Shown: positions 1 to 13,098, counted from the first letter of the stretch. The stretch: DNA of 64,000 bases from Aristolochia californica (GCA_029961685.1 JARWKL010000001.1:27106295-27170294), one strand, 5' to 3'. A program made the numbers and translations. Notes: a model not told the origin generated them from the sequence alone.

Positions 1-1490
1 TTGGACAACAAAACTTTTGTGTTCATTTGTGGTGTGTGAATAAATTTTCTTTGCTTACATTTTTTATTGGTTTAAACTTTTTTCGTACTTGAACTCCAAA
101 ATTTTCATTTTGTTGTGATCTATTTGCCTTTTATGTTTACGGGATTAAGGGAGAGCGAAAACTCAAAGTTTTGTTTTAAGAAAAAAAGTGTACATGTAGA
201 ATGGAAATGCACAATGCACAAATGTAGAGAGAGATAATTACAAAGAGTTTCTATAATTTTTGGGGAATGTAAGCTCGTCTAAGTTTTTATATATCAGGTT
301 TGGCAATCGTCGGGAAAAAGGGGGAGGCAGGGATTTTTAACGGAGTCTTGAATCCCAATCCATAAGTCATTTATTATGGTAATATAGCCCGTTATGCATG
401 ATAAATCACTTTACAATCTTCCATGATCGTTGGGTATGCTTTTTGTAGATGGGCAAAATAATGGCTTGTTTGACTTGGGTAAATATCCCACCGCACGTTC
501 ACTTGAGAATTTAATGAGCGTTTGTTATTCTCTTCAAAAGGTATGCATCCATAGGTGATTTGCATCTTTAACATGTTTAAAACATGCAAATTCATTTTTT
601 AAGCATGTGTTGAGGAAATCTCTTTCTTATAAAATTCCAAGCTGTTAGGGTTGAACTAGTGGAATTTCCCAAACTTGGACAACAAAACTTTTGTGTTCAT
701 TTGTGGTGTGTAAATAAATTATCTTTATTTACATTATGAAATTGTTTTAATTTTTTTTCCATACATGAACTAGAAAATTTTCATTTTGTTGTAATGTATT
801 TATCTTTTTGGTTTACGGGATGAAGGGAGAGCGAAAACACAAAGTTTTGATTTATGAAACAAGTGTACATCTAAAATAAAAATGCACAGTGCAAAAATGT
901 AGAGCGAGATACTTCTAAAGAGTTTCTTTAATTTTTAGGGATTCTAAGCTCTTCTTAGGTTTTATAAATCAGGTTTTGCAATCGTTGGGAAAAAGGGGGA
1001 GGCAGGGATTTTTAACTGAGTCTTGACTCCCAAACCAAAAGTCATTTCTTTGGGTAATATAGCCCGTTATGCATGATAAATCACATTACAATCATCCATG
1101 ATCGTTGGGTCAGCTTTTTGTAGATGGGCAAAATAATGGCTTGTTTGACTCGGGTAAATATCCACCGTACGTTCACTTGAGAATTTAATGAGCGTTTGTT
1201 ATTTTCTTCAAAAGCTTTGGATCCATAGGTGATTTGCATCTTTAACATGTTTAAAACATGCATATCCATTTTTAAAGCATGTGTGGAGGAAATCTTTTTC
1301 CTATAAAATTCCAAGTTGTTGGGGTTGAACTAGTGGAATTTCCCAAACTTGGACAACAAAACTTTTGTGTTCATTTGTGGTGTATGAATAAATTTTCTTT
1401 ACTTACATTTGTTATTGTTTTAAACTTTTTCCGTACTTGAACTCCAAAATTTTCATTTTGTTCTGATCTTTTTGCCTTTTTGGTTTACGG
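1..1490. repeat. Copy 1 of the 4,044-bp superrepeat
   Basis: Reading base by base against 4,045-5,534, I find about two substitutions: near base 90 (TTTTTTCG against TTTTTCCG) and near base 338 (TAACGGAG against TAACTGAG). Shared private variants include GCAAAAATGTAG, GATACTTCTAAAG, GGGATTCTAAGC and TAGGTTTTATAAATC. From about 1,483 onward differences become frequent (for example TTGGTTTACG against TTGGCTTACG, then GGAGCGCG against GGAGAGCG). The match therefore has a fairly abrupt right edge. Its left edge lies outside the window. Confidence 0.88.
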
Positions 1491-4044
1491 GATGAAGGGA
1501 GCGCGAAAACTCAAAAATTTGTTTTAAGAAAAAATGTGGACATGTAGAATGGAAATGCACAATGCACAAAAGTAGAGAGAGATAATTCCAAAGAGTTTCT
1601 ATAATTATTTGGGAATGTAAGCTCTTCTTAGTTGTTATATATCTGGTTTTGCATTCGTCGGGAAAAAGGGGGAGGCAGGGATTTTTAACTTAGTCTTGAA
1701 TCCCAATCCATAAGTCATTTAGTATGGTAATATAGCCCGTTACGCATGATAAATCACTTTACAATCTTCCATGATCGTTGGGTATGCTTTTTGTAGATGG
1801 GCAAAATAATGGCTTGTTTGACTTGGGTAAATATCCCACCGCACGTTCACTTGAGAATTTAATGAGCATTTGTTATTCTCTTCAAAAGGTAAGGATCCAT
1901 AGGTGATTTGCTTCTTTAACATGTTTAAAACATGCAAATTCATTTTTTAAGCATGTGTTGAGGAAATCCCTTTCTTATAAAATTCCAAGCTGTTAGGGTT
2001 GAACTAGTGGAATTTCCCAAACTTGGACAACAAAACTTTTGTGTTCATTTGTGGTGTGTAAATAAATTATCTTTATTTACATTATGAAATTGTTTTAATT
2101 TTTTTTCCATACATGAACTAGAAAATATTCATTTTGTTGTAATGAATTTATCTTTTTGGTTTACGGCATGAAGGGAGAGCGAAAACACAAAGTTTATATT
2201 TATGAAACAAGTGTACATCTAAAATAAAAATGCACAGTGCACAAATGTAGAGCAAGATAATGCTAAAGAGTTTCTGTAATTTTTAGGGATTGTAAGCTCT
2301 TCTTAGTTTTTATAAATCACGTTTTGCAATCGTTGGGAAAAAGGGGGAGGCAGGGATTTTTAACTGAGTCTTGACTCCCAAACCAAAAGTCATTTCTTCG
2401 GGTAATATAGCCCGTTATGCATGATAAATCACATTACAATCATCCATGATTGTTGGGTCAGCTTTTTGTAGATGGGCAAAATAATGGCTTGTTTGACTCG
2501 GGTAAATATCCACCGCACGTTCACTTGAGAATTTAATGAGCGTTTGTTATTTTCTTCAAAAGCTTTGGATCCATAGGTGATTTGCATCTTTAACATGTTT
2601 AAAACATGCATATCCATTTTTAAAGCATGTGTGGAGGAAATCTCTTTCCTATAAAATTCCAAGCTGTTGGGGTTGAACTAGTGGAATTTCCCAAACTTGG
2701 ACAACAAAACTTTTGTGTTCATTTGTGGTGTGTGAATAAATTTTCTTTACTTACATTTTTTATTGGTTTAAACTTTTTCCGTACTTGAACTCAAAAATTT
2801 TCATTTTGTTGTGATCTATTTGCCTTTTTGGTTTACGGGATTAAGGGAGAGCGAAAAATCAAACTTTTGTTTTAAGAAAAAAAGTGTACATGTAGAATGG
2901 AAATGCACAATGCACAAATGTAGAGAGAGATAATTACAAAGAGTTTCTCTAATTTTTGGGGAATGTAAGCTCGTCTCAGTTTTTATATATCAGGTTTGGC
3001 AATCGTCGGGAAAAAGGGGGAGGCAGGGAATTTTAACTGAGTCTTGAATCCCAATCCATAAGTCATTTAGTATGGTAATATAGCCCGTTACGCATGATAA
3101 ATCACTTTACAATCTTCCATGATCCTTGGGTATGCTTTTTGTAGATGGGCAAAATAATGGCTTGTTTGACTTGGGTAAATTTCCCACCGCACGTTCACTT
3201 GAGAATTTAATGAGCGTTTGTTATTCTCTTCAAAAAGTATGGATCCATAGGTGATTTACATCTTTAACATGTTTAAAACATGCAAATTCATTTTTTAAGC
3301 ATGTGTTGAGGAAATCCCTTTCTTATAAAATTCCAAGCTGTTAGGGTTGAACTAGTGGAATTTCCCAAACTTGGACAACAAAACTTTTGTGTTCATTTGT
3401 GGTGTGTAAATAAATTATCTTTATTTACATTATGAAATTGTTTTAATTTTTTTTCCATACATGAACTAGAAAATTTTCATTTTGTTGTAATGTATTTATC
3501 TTTTTGGTTTACGGGATGAAGGGAGAGCGAAAACACAAAGTTTTGATTTATAAAAAAGGTGTACATCTAAAATAAAAATGCACAGTGCACAAATTTAGAG
3601 CAAGATAATTCTAAAGAGTTTCTATAATTTTTAGGGATTGTAAGCTCTTCTTAGTTTTTATAAATCAGGTTTTGCAATCGTTGGGAAAAAGGGGGAGGCA
3701 GGGATTTCTAACTGAGTCTTGACTCCCAAGCCAAAAGTCATTTCTTTGGGTAATATAGCCCTTTATGGATGATAAATCACATTACAATCATCCATGATCG
3801 TTGGGTCAGCTTTTTGTAGATGGGCAAAATAATGGCTTGTTTGACTCAGGTAAATATCCACCGTACGTTCACTTGAGAATTTAATGAGCGTTTGTTATTT
3901 TCTTCAAAAGCTTTGGATCCATAGGTGATTTGCATCTTTAACATGTTTAAAACATGCATATCCATTTTTAAAGCATGTGTGGAGGAAATCTCTTTCCTAT
4001 AAAATTCCAAGCTGTTGGGGTTGAACTAGTGGAATTTCCCAAAC

Positions 4045-5534
4045 TTGGACAACAAAACTTTTGTGTTCATTTGTGGTGTGTGAATAAATTTTCTTTGCTT
4101 ACATTTTTTATTGGTTTAAACTTTTTCCGTACTTGAACTCCAAAATTTTCATTTTGTTGTGATCTATTTGCCTTTTATGTTTACGGGATTAAGGGAGAGC
4201 GAAAACTCAAAGTTTTGTTTTAAGAAAAAAAGTGTACATGTAGAATGGAAATGCACAATGCACAAATGTAGAGAGAGATAATTACAAAGAGTTTCTATAA
4301 TTTTTGGGGAATGTAAGCTCGTCTAAGTTTTTATATATCAGGTTTGGCAATCGTCGGGAAAAAGGGGGAGGCAGGGATTTTTAACTGAGTCTTGAATCCC
4401 AATCCATAAGTCATTTATTATGGTAATATAGCCCGTTATGCATGATAAATCACTTTACAATCTTCCATGATCGTTGGGTATGCTTTTTGTAGATGGGCAA
4501 AATAATGGCTTGTTTGACTTGGGTAAATATCCCACCGCACGTTCACTTGAGAATTTAATGAGCGTTTGTTATTCTCTTCAAAAGGTATGCATCCATAGGT
4601 GATTTGCATCTTTAACATGTTTAAAACATGCAAATTCATTTTTTAAGCATGTGTTGAGGAAATCTCTTTCTTATAAAATTCCAAGCTGTTAGGGTTGAAC
4701 TAGTGGAATTTCCCAAACTTGGACAACAAAACTTTTGTGTTCATTTGTGGTGTGTAAATAAATTATCTTTATTTACATTATGAAATTGTTTTAATTTTTT
4801 TTCCATACATGAACTAGAAAATTTTCATTTTGTTGTAATGTATTTATCTTTTTGGTTTACGGGATGAAGGGAGAGCGAAAACACAAAGTTTTGATTTATG
4901 AAACAAGTGTACATCTAAAATAAAAATGCACAGTGCAAAAATGTAGAGCGAGATACTTCTAAAGAGTTTCTTTAATTTTTAGGGATTCTAAGCTCTTCTT
5001 AGGTTTTATAAATCAGGTTTTGCAATCGTTGGGAAAAAGGGGGAGGCAGGGATTTTTAACTGAGTCTTGACTCCCAAACCAAAAGTCATTTCTTTGGGTA
5101 ATATAGCCCGTTATGCATGATAAATCACATTACAATCATCCATGATCGTTGGGTCAGCTTTTTGTAGATGGGCAAAATAATGGCTTGTTTGACTCGGGTA
5201 AATATCCACCGTACGTTCACTTGAGAATTTAATGAGCGTTTGTTATTTTCTTCAAAAGCTTTGGATCCATAGGTGATTTGCATCTTTAACATGTTTAAAA
5301 CATGCATATCCATTTTTAAAGCATGTGTGGAGGAAATCTTTTTCCTATAAAATTCCAAGTTGTTGGGGTTGAACTAGTGGAATTTCCCAAACTTGGACAA
5401 CAAAACTTTTGTGTTCATTTGTGGTGTATGAATAAATTTTCTTTACTTACATTTGTTATTGTTTTAAACTTTTTCCGTACTTGAACTCCAAAATTTTCAT
5501 TTTGTTCTGATCTTTTTGCCTTTTTGGCTTACGG
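4045..5534. repeat. Copy 2 of the 4,044-bp superrepeat
   Basis: Partner of the block at the window start, exactly six monomers downstream. The intervening dimers (about 1,490-4,044) share the dimer-level variants but not the private ones, so the pair is closer to each other than to its neighbours. Confidence 0.88.
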
Positions 5535-6719
5535 GATGAAGGGAGAGCGAAAACTCAAAAATTTGTTTTAAGAAAAAAAGTGGACATGTAGAATGGAAAT
5601 GCACAATGCACAAAAGTGGAGAGAGATAATTCCAAAGAGTTTCTATAATTATTTGGGAATGTAAGCTCTTCTTAGTTTTTATATATCAGGTCTTGCAATC
5701 GTCGGGAAAAAGGAGGAGGCAGGGATTTTTAACTAAGTCTTGAATCCCAATCCATAAGTCATTTAGTTTGGTAATATAGCCCGTTACGCATGATAAATCA
5801 CTTTACAATCTTCCATGATCGTTGGGTATGCTTTTTGTAGATGGGCAAAATAATGGCTTGTTTGACTTGGGTAAATATCCCACCGCACGTTCACTTGAGA
5901 ATTTAATGAACGTTTGTTGTTCTCTTCAAAAGGTATGGATCCATAGGTGATTTGCATCTTTAACATGTTTAAAACATGCAAATTCATTTTTTAAGCATGT
6001 GTTGAGGAAATCTCTTTCTTATAAAATTCCAAGCTGTTAGGGTTGAACTAGTGGAATTTCCCAAACTTGGACAACAAAACTTTTGTGTTCATTTGTGGTG
6101 TGTAAATAAATTATCTTTATTTACATTATGAAATTGTTTTAATTTTTTTTCCATACATGAACTAGAAAATTTTCATTTTGTTGTAATGTATTTATCTTTT
6201 TGGTTTACGGGATGAAGGGAGAGCGAAAACACAAAGTTTTGATTTATGAAAAAAGTGTACATCTAAAATAAAAATGCACAGTGCACAAATGTAGAGCGAG
6301 ATAATTCCAAAGAGTTTCTGTAATTTTTAGGGATTGTAAACTCTTCTTAGTTTTTATATATCAGGTTTTGTAATCGTTGGGAAAAAGGGGGAGGCATGGA
6401 TTTTTAACTTAGTCTTGACTCCCAAACCAAAAGTCATTTCTTTGGGTAATATAGCCCGTTATGCATGATAAATCACATTACAGTCATCCATGATCGTTGG
6501 GTCAGCTTTTTGTAGATGGGCAAAATAATGGCTTGTTTGACTCGGGTAAATATCCACCGTACGTTCACTTGAGAATTTAATGAGCGTTTGTTATTTTCTT
6601 CTAAAGCTTTGGATCCATAGGTGATTTGCATCTTTAACATGTTTAAAACATGCATATCCATTTTTAAAGCATGTGTGGAGGAAATCTCTTTCCTATAAAA
6701 TTCCAAGCTGTTGGGGTTG

Positions 6720-7040
6720 AACTAGTGGAATTTCCCAAACTTGGACAACAAAACTTTTGTGTTCATTTATGGTGTGTGAATAAATTTTATTTACTTACAT
6801 TTGTTATTGTTTTAAATTTTTTTCCTTACATGAACTCTAAAATTTTCATTTTGTTGTGATCTATTTGCCTTTTTGGTTTACGGGATAAAGGGAGAGCGAA
6901 AACTCAAGGTTTTGATTTATGAAAAAAGTGTACATCTAAAATGAAAATGCACAGTGCACAAATTTCGAGCAAGATAATTCCAATGAGTTTCTTTAATTTT
7001 TAGGGATTGTAAGTTCTTCTTAGTTTTTACATACCAGGTT
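6720..7040. repeat. Conversion-like patch, copy 1
   Basis: Nearly identical to 10,077-10,397, with offset 3,357 bp, about five monomers. Shared rare variants are CATTTATGGTGTG, AAATTTTATTTAC, TTTCCTTACATG, GGGATAAAGGG, CTCAAGGTTTTG, AATTTCGAGCAAG and TTTACATACCAGG. Here the patch follows an A head, while at 10,077 it follows a B head. The shared tract therefore begins inside the monomer, near the common GAACTAGTGGAATTTCCC. Confidence 0.85.
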
Positions 7041-10000
7041 TTGCAATCGTCGGGAAAAAGGGGGAGGCATGGATTTTTATCTAAGTCTTGACTCCCAATC
7101 CATAAGTCATTTCTTAGGGTAATATAGCCCGTTACGCATGATAAATCACATTACAATCACCCGTGATCGTCAGCTTTTTGTAGATGGGTAAAATAATGGC
7201 TTGTTTCACTCGGGTAAATATCGACCGCACGTTCACTTGAAAATTTAATGAGCGTTGTTTATTCTCTTCAAAAGCTATGGATCCATAGGTGATTTGCATC
7301 TTTAACATACTTAAAACTTGCAAATTCACTTTTTAAGCATGTGTGGAGGAAATCTCTTTCTCATAAAATTCCAAGTTGTTATGGTTTAACTAGTGGAATT
7401 TCCAAAACTTAGACAACAAAACTTTTGTGTTCATTTGTGGTGTGTGAATAAATTATCTTTACTTACATTTTTTATTGTTTTAAATTTTTTCCTTACTTGA
7501 ACTCCAAAATTTTCATTTTGTTGTGATCTATTTGCCTTTTTGGTTTACTGGATTAAGGGAGAGCGAATACTCAAGGTTTTGCTTTAAGAAAAAAAATGTA
7601 CATGTAGAATGGAAATGCACAATACACAAATGTAGAGAGAGATAATTACAAAGAGTTTCTATAATTTTTGGGGAATGTAAGCTCGTCTAAGTTTTTATAT
7701 ATCAGGTTTGGCAATCGTCGGGAAAAAGGGGGAGGCAGGGATTTTTAACTGAGTCTTGAATCCCAATCCATATGTGATTTATTATGGTATTATATAGCCC
7801 GTTACGCATGATAAATCGCTTTACAATCATCCATGATCGTTGGGTCAGCTTTTTGTAGATGGGCAAAATAATGGCTTGTTTGACTCGGGTAAATATCCCA
7901 CCGCACGTCCACTTGAGAATTTAATGAGCGTTTGTTATTTTCTTCAAAAACTATGGATCCATAGGTGATTTTGATCTTTAACATGTTTAAAACATGCAAA
8001 TTCATTTTTTAAGCATGTGTGGAGGAAATCTCTTTCTTATAAAATTCCGAGTTAGGGTTGAACTAGTGGAATTTCCCAAACTTGGACAACAAAACTTTTG
8101 TGTTCATTTGTGGTGGGTAAATAAATTATCTTTACTTACGTTTGTATTTTTTTAACTTTTTTTCCATACATGAACTATGAAATTTTCATTTTGTTGTAAG
8201 GTATTTATCTTTTTGGTTTACGGGATGAAGGGAGAGCAAAAACACAAAGTTTTGATTTATGAAAAAAGTGTACATCTAAAATAAAAATGCACAGTGCACA
8301 AATGTAGAGCGAGATAATTCCAAAGAGTTTCTGTAATTTTTAGGGATTGTAAACTCTTCTTAGTTTTTATATATCAGGTTTTGCAATCGTTGGGAAAAAG
8401 GGGGAGGCATGGATTTTTAACTCAGTCTTGACTCCCAAACCAAAAGTCATTTCTTTGGGTAATATAGCCCGTTATGCATGATAAATCACATTACAATCAT
8501 CCATGATCGTTGGGTCAGCTTTTTGTAGATAGGCAAAATAATGGCTTGTTTGACTCGGGTAAATATCCACCGCACGTTCACTTGAGAATTTAATAAGCGT
8601 TTGTTATTCTCTTCAAAACCTTTCGATCCATAGGTGATTTGCATCTTTAACATGTTTAAAACATGCATATCCATTTTTAAAGCATGTGTGGAGGAAATCT
8701 CTTTCCTATAAAATTCCAAGTTGTTGGGGTTGAACTAGTGGAATTTCCCGAACTTGGACAACAAAACTTTTGTGTTCATTTGTGGTGTGTGAATAAATTT
8801 TCTTTACTTACATTTGTTATTGTTTTAAACTTTTTCCGTAGTTTAACTCCAAAATTTTCATTTTATTGTGATCTACTTGCCTTTTTGGTTTACGGGATGA
8901 TGGGAGAGCGAAACTCAAAGTTTTGTTTTAAGAAAAAAAGTGTACTTGTTGAATGGAAATGCACAATGCACAAATGTAGAGAGAGATAATTCCAAAGGCT
9001 TTCTATAATTTTTTGGGAATGTAAGCTCTTCTTAGTTCTTATATATTAGGTTTTGCAATCGTGGGGAAAAAGGGGGTGACAGGGATTTTTAACTGAGTCT
9101 TGAATCCCAATCCATAAGTGATTTATTATGGTAATATAGCCTGTTACGCAAGATAAATCACTTTACAATCATCCATGATCGTTGGGTCAGCTTTTTGTAG
9201 AAGGGCAAAATAATGGCTTGTTTGACTCGGGTAAATATCCCACCGCACGTTCACTTGAGAATTTAATCAGCGTTTGTTATTCTCTTCAAAAGCTATGGAT
9301 CCATAGGTGATTTGCATCTTTAACATGTTTAAAACATGCAAATTCATTTTTTAAGCATGTGTAGAGGAAATCTCTTTCTTATAAAATTCCAAGCAGTTGG
9401 GGTTGAACTAGTGGAATTTCCCAAACTTGGACAACAAAACTTTTGTGTTCATTTGTGGTGTGTAAATAAATTATCCTTACTTACATTTTTTATTGTTTTA
9501 AATTTTTTCCGTACTTGAACTCCAAAATTTTCATTTTGTTGAGATCTATTTGCCTTTTTGGTTTACGGGATGAAGGGTGAGCGAAAACTCAAAGTTTTGT
9601 TTTAAGGAAACGGAGTACATCTAGAATGGAAATGCACAATGCACAAACGACGAGAGAGATAATTCCAAAGAGTTTCAGTAATTTTTAGGGATTGTAAGCT
9701 CTTCTTAGTTTCTATATATCTGGTTTTGCAATCGTCAGGAAAAAGGAGGGGCATGGATTTTTAACTGAGTCTTGGCTACCAATCCATAAGTCATTTAATT
9801 GGGTAATATAGCCGTTACGCATGATAAATCACTTTACAACCAACCATGATCATTGAGTTAGCTTTTTGTAGATGGGCAAAATAATGGCTTGTTTGACTTT
9901 GGTAAATATCCCACCGCACTTTCACTTGAGAATTTAATAAGCATTTGTTATTCTCTTCAAAAGCTTTGGATCCAAAGGTGATTTGAATCTTTAACTTGTT

Positions 10001-10076
10001 AAAAACATGCAAATCCATTTTTTAAGCATGTGTGGAGGAAATCTCTTTCTTATAAAATACCAAGCTGTTAAGGTTG

Positions 10077-10397
10077 AACTAGTGGAATTTCCCAAACTTG
10101 GACAACAAAACTTTTGTGTTCATTTATGGTGTGTGAATAAATTTTATTTACTTACATTTGTTATTGTTTTAAATTTTTTTCCTTACATGAACTCTAAAAT
10201 TTTCATTTTGTTGTGATCTATTTGCCTTTTTGGTTTACGGGATAAAGGGAGAGCGAAAACTCAAGGTTTTGATTTATGAAAAAAGTGTACATCTAAAATG
10301 AAAATGCACAGTGCACAAATTTCGAGCAAGATAATTCCAATGGGTTTCTTTAATTTTTAGGGATTGTAAGTTCTTCTTAGTTTTTACATACCAGGGT
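10077..10397. repeat. Conversion-like patch, copy 2
   Basis: Partner of 6,720-7,040. It is preceded by a B head (ATGCAAATCC at 10007, CTTATAAAATACC). After about 10,397 the two copies diverge again (AGGGTTTGCTATTGTCGAG here). I saw a single clear difference inside the core, CAATGGGTTTC against CAATGAGTTTC. Confidence 0.85.
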
Positions 10398-12260
10398 TTG
10401 CTATTGTCGAGAAAAAGGGGGGGCAAGGATTTTTAACTGAGACTTCACTCCCACTCCATAAGTCATTTATTAGGGGAATATAGCCCGTTACGCATGATAA
10501 ATCACTTTACAATCATGCATGAACGTTGGGTCAACTTTTTGATGATGGGCAAAATAATGGCTTTTTTGACTCGGTTAAATATCCCACCGCACGTTCACTT
10601 GAGAATTTAATGAGCGTTTGTTATTCTCTTCAAAAGCTTTGGATCCACAGGTGATTTGCATCTTTAACATGTTTAAAACATGCAAATCCATTTTTTATGC
10701 ATGTGTGGAGGAAATCTCTTTCTTATAAAATTCCAAGCTGTTAGGGTTGAACTAGTGGAATTTCCCAAACTTGGAAAACAAAACTTTTGTGTTCATTTGT
10801 GGTGTTTGAATAAATTTTCGTTTCTTACATTTTTTATTGTTTTCAATTTTTTTCCATACATGAACTCTAAAATTTTTATTTTGTTGTGATCTATTTGCCT
10901 TTTTTGTTTACGGGATGAAGGGAGAGCGAAAACTCAAAGTTTTGATTGATGAAAAAAGTGTACATCTAAAATGAAAATGCATAGTGCCCAAATGTAGAGC
11001 GAGATAATTCCAAAGAGTTTCTGTAATTTTTAGGGATTGTAAGCTCTTCATAGTTTTTATATAACAGGTTTTGCAATCGTCGCGAAAAAGGGGGAGGCAG
11101 TGATTTTTAACTGAGTCTTGACTCCCAATCCATAAGTCATTTCTTAGGGTAATATAGCCCGTTATGCATGATAAATCACTTTACAATCATCCATGATCGA
11201 TGGGTCAGCTTTATGTAGATGGGCAAAATAATGGCTGGTTTGACTCGGGTAAGTATCCACTGCACGTTCAGTTGAGAATTTAATGAGCGTTTGTTATTCT
11301 CTTCAAAAGCTTTGGATCCATAGGTGATTTGCATCTTTAACATGTTTAAAACATGCATCTCCATTTTTAAAGCATGTGTGGAGGAAATCTCTTTCCTATA
11401 AAATTCCAAGCTGTTGGGGTTGAACTTGTGGAATTTTCCAAACTTGGACAACAAAACTTTTGTGTTCATTTGTGGTGTGTGAATAAATTTTCTTTACTTA
11501 CATTTGTTATTGTTTTTAATTTTTTCCGTACTTGAACTCCAAAATTTTCATTTTGTTGTGATCTATTTGCCTTTTTGGTTTACGGGATGGAGGGAGAGCG
11601 AAAACCCAAAGTTTTGTTTTAAGAAAAAAGAGTACATGTGGAATGGAAATGCACAATGCACAAAAGTAGAGAGAGATAATTCCAAAGAGTTTCTATAATT
11701 TTTAGGGATTGTAAGCTCTTCTTAGTTTTTATATATCAGGTTTTGCAATCGTGGGGAAAAAGGGGGAGGCAGGGATTTTTAACTTAATCATGACTCCCAA
11801 TCCATAAGTCATTTATCAGGGTAATATAGCTCATTACGCATCATAAATCACTTTACAATCATCCATGATCGTTGGGTCAGCTTTTTGCTGATGGGCAAAA
11901 TATTGGCTTGTTTGACTCGACTAAATATCCCACCGTACGTTCACTTGAGAATTTAATGAGCATTTGTTATTCTATTCAAAAGCTTTGGATGCATAGGTGA
12001 TTTGCCTCTTTAACATGTTTAAAACATGCATATCCATTTTTAAAGCATGTGTGGTGGAAATCTCTTTCCTATAAAATTCCAAGCTGTTGGGGTTGAACTA
12101 GTGGAATTTCCCAAACTTGGACAACAAAACATTTGTGTTCATTTGTGGTGTGTGAATAAATTTTCATTACTTACATTTTTTATTGTTTTAAATTGTTTCC
12201 GTACTTGAACTCCAAAATTTTCATTATGTTGTGATCTATTTGCCTTTTTGGTTTACGGGA

Positions 12261-12790
12261 TGGAGGGAGAGTGAAAACTCAAAGTTTTGTTTTAAGAAAA
12301 AAGATTACAAGTAGAATGGAAATGCACAATGCACAAAAGGAGAGAGAGATAATTCCAAAGAGTTTCTATAATTTTTAGGGATTGTAAGCTCTTCTTAGTT
12401 TTTATATATCAGGTCTTGCAATCGTCGGGAAAAACTGGGAGGTAGGGATTTTTAACTGAGTCATGACTCCCAATCCATAAGTCATTTATTAGGGTAATAT
12501 AGCCCGTTACGCATGATAAATCACTTTACAATCATCCATGATCGTTGGGTAAGCTTTTTGTAGATGGGCAAAATATGGCTTGATTGACTCGGGTAAATAT
12601 CCCACCGCACGTTCACTTAACAACTTAATGAGCTTTTGTTATTCTCTTCAAAAGCTTTGGATCCATAGGTTATTTGCATCTTTAACTTGTTTAAAACATG
12701 CAAATCCATTTTTTAAGCATGTGTGGAGGAAATCTCTTTCTTATAAAATTCAAATCTGTTAGGGTTGAACTAGTGGAATTTCCCAACCTT
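12261..12790. repeat. Duplicated patch, partner 19,649-20,178
   Basis: Offset 7,388 bp, about eleven monomers. Shared rare variants are GGGATGGAGGGAGAGTG, AGATTACAAGTAGAATGG, ACAAAAGGAGAGAGAG, AAAAACTGGGAGGTAGG, GGCAAAATATGGCTTGATTG, ATAGGTTATTTGC and AAAATTCAAATCTG. The patch spans the end of one A-X unit and the start of the next B unit, so it was copied as a block across a unit boundary. Confidence 0.85.
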
Positions 12791-12995
12791 GGACAACAAA
12801 ACTTTTGTGTTCATTTGTGGTGTGTGAATAAATTTTCTTTACTTACATTTGTTATTGTTTTTAATTTTTTTCTGTACATGAACTCTAAAATTTATATTTT
12901 GTTGTGATCTATTTGCCTTTTTGGTTTACGGGATGAAGGGAGAGTGAAAACTAAAAGTTTTGATTGATGAAAAAAGTGTACATCTAAAATGAAAA

Positions 12996-13006
12996 TGCAC
13001 AGTGCA
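12996..13006. other. TGCACAGTGCA palindrome, Y-tail box
   Basis: A perfect 5-bp inverted repeat around a central A. It is a fixed feature of Y tails. X tails carry TGCACAATGCA at the same place, which disrupts the symmetry, so this box is one of the clearest two-state markers along the array. Binding by a protein is possible but nothing in the sequence shows it. Confidence 0.75.
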
Positions 13007-13098
13007 CAAATGTAGAGAGAGATAATTCCAAAGAGTTTCTGTAATTTTTAGGGATTGTAAGCTCTTCTTAGTTTTTATATATCAGGTTTTGCAATCGT

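Larger units (their letters stand above)
1..6649. repeat. HOR domain 1: 1,348-bp A-B dimers
   Basis: Anchors lie at 584(B), 1258(A), 1932(B), 2606(A), 3280(B), 3954(A), 4628(B), 5302(A) and 5976(B), with the next at 6650(A). Every step is exactly 674 bp, the only long stretch in the window with no net indel. A monomers carry GCATATCC, TTTTTAAAGC and CCTATAAAA and are followed by the X tail (GTACATGTAGAATGG). B monomers carry GCAAATTC, TTTTTTAAGC and CTTATAAAA and are followed by the Y tail (GTACATCTAAAATAAAA). Private B variants (GGGTATGCTTTTTG, GTGTTGAGG, GTAAATAAATTATC) recur every 1,348 bp here and are absent or rare elsewhere. Bases 1 to about 1,490 match 4,045 to about 5,534 almost perfectly, so a 4,044-bp (six-monomer) unit is nested on the dimer. 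This looks like the most recently homogenised part of the window. Confidence 0.93.
6650..12025. repeat. Satellite segment with chimeric monomers
   Basis: Anchors: 6650(A head, Y tail), 7318(B, X tail), 7994(B, Y), 8663(A, X), 9336(B, X), 10007(B, Y), 10680(B, Y), 11353(A, X). The A-B phase is lost, and heads and tails are swapped in three monomers, consistent with crossover or conversion inside the unit. The monomer anchored at 7318 lacks about 6 bp in the GATCGTTGGGTCAGC region, near 7168. The 1,348-bp periodicity and domain-1 private variants fade out here, so the edge of domain 1 lies at about 6.7-7.1 kb. No gene or other element is visible. Confidence 0.9.

Noticed and set aside
12742..12842. 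TATAAA followed ~95 bp later by AATAAA, resembling a promoter and polyadenylation signal
   Set aside because: Both motifs are expected by chance in DNA this A+T-rich. Satellite transcription is possible but nothing here shows it. RNA-seq over the array would decide.
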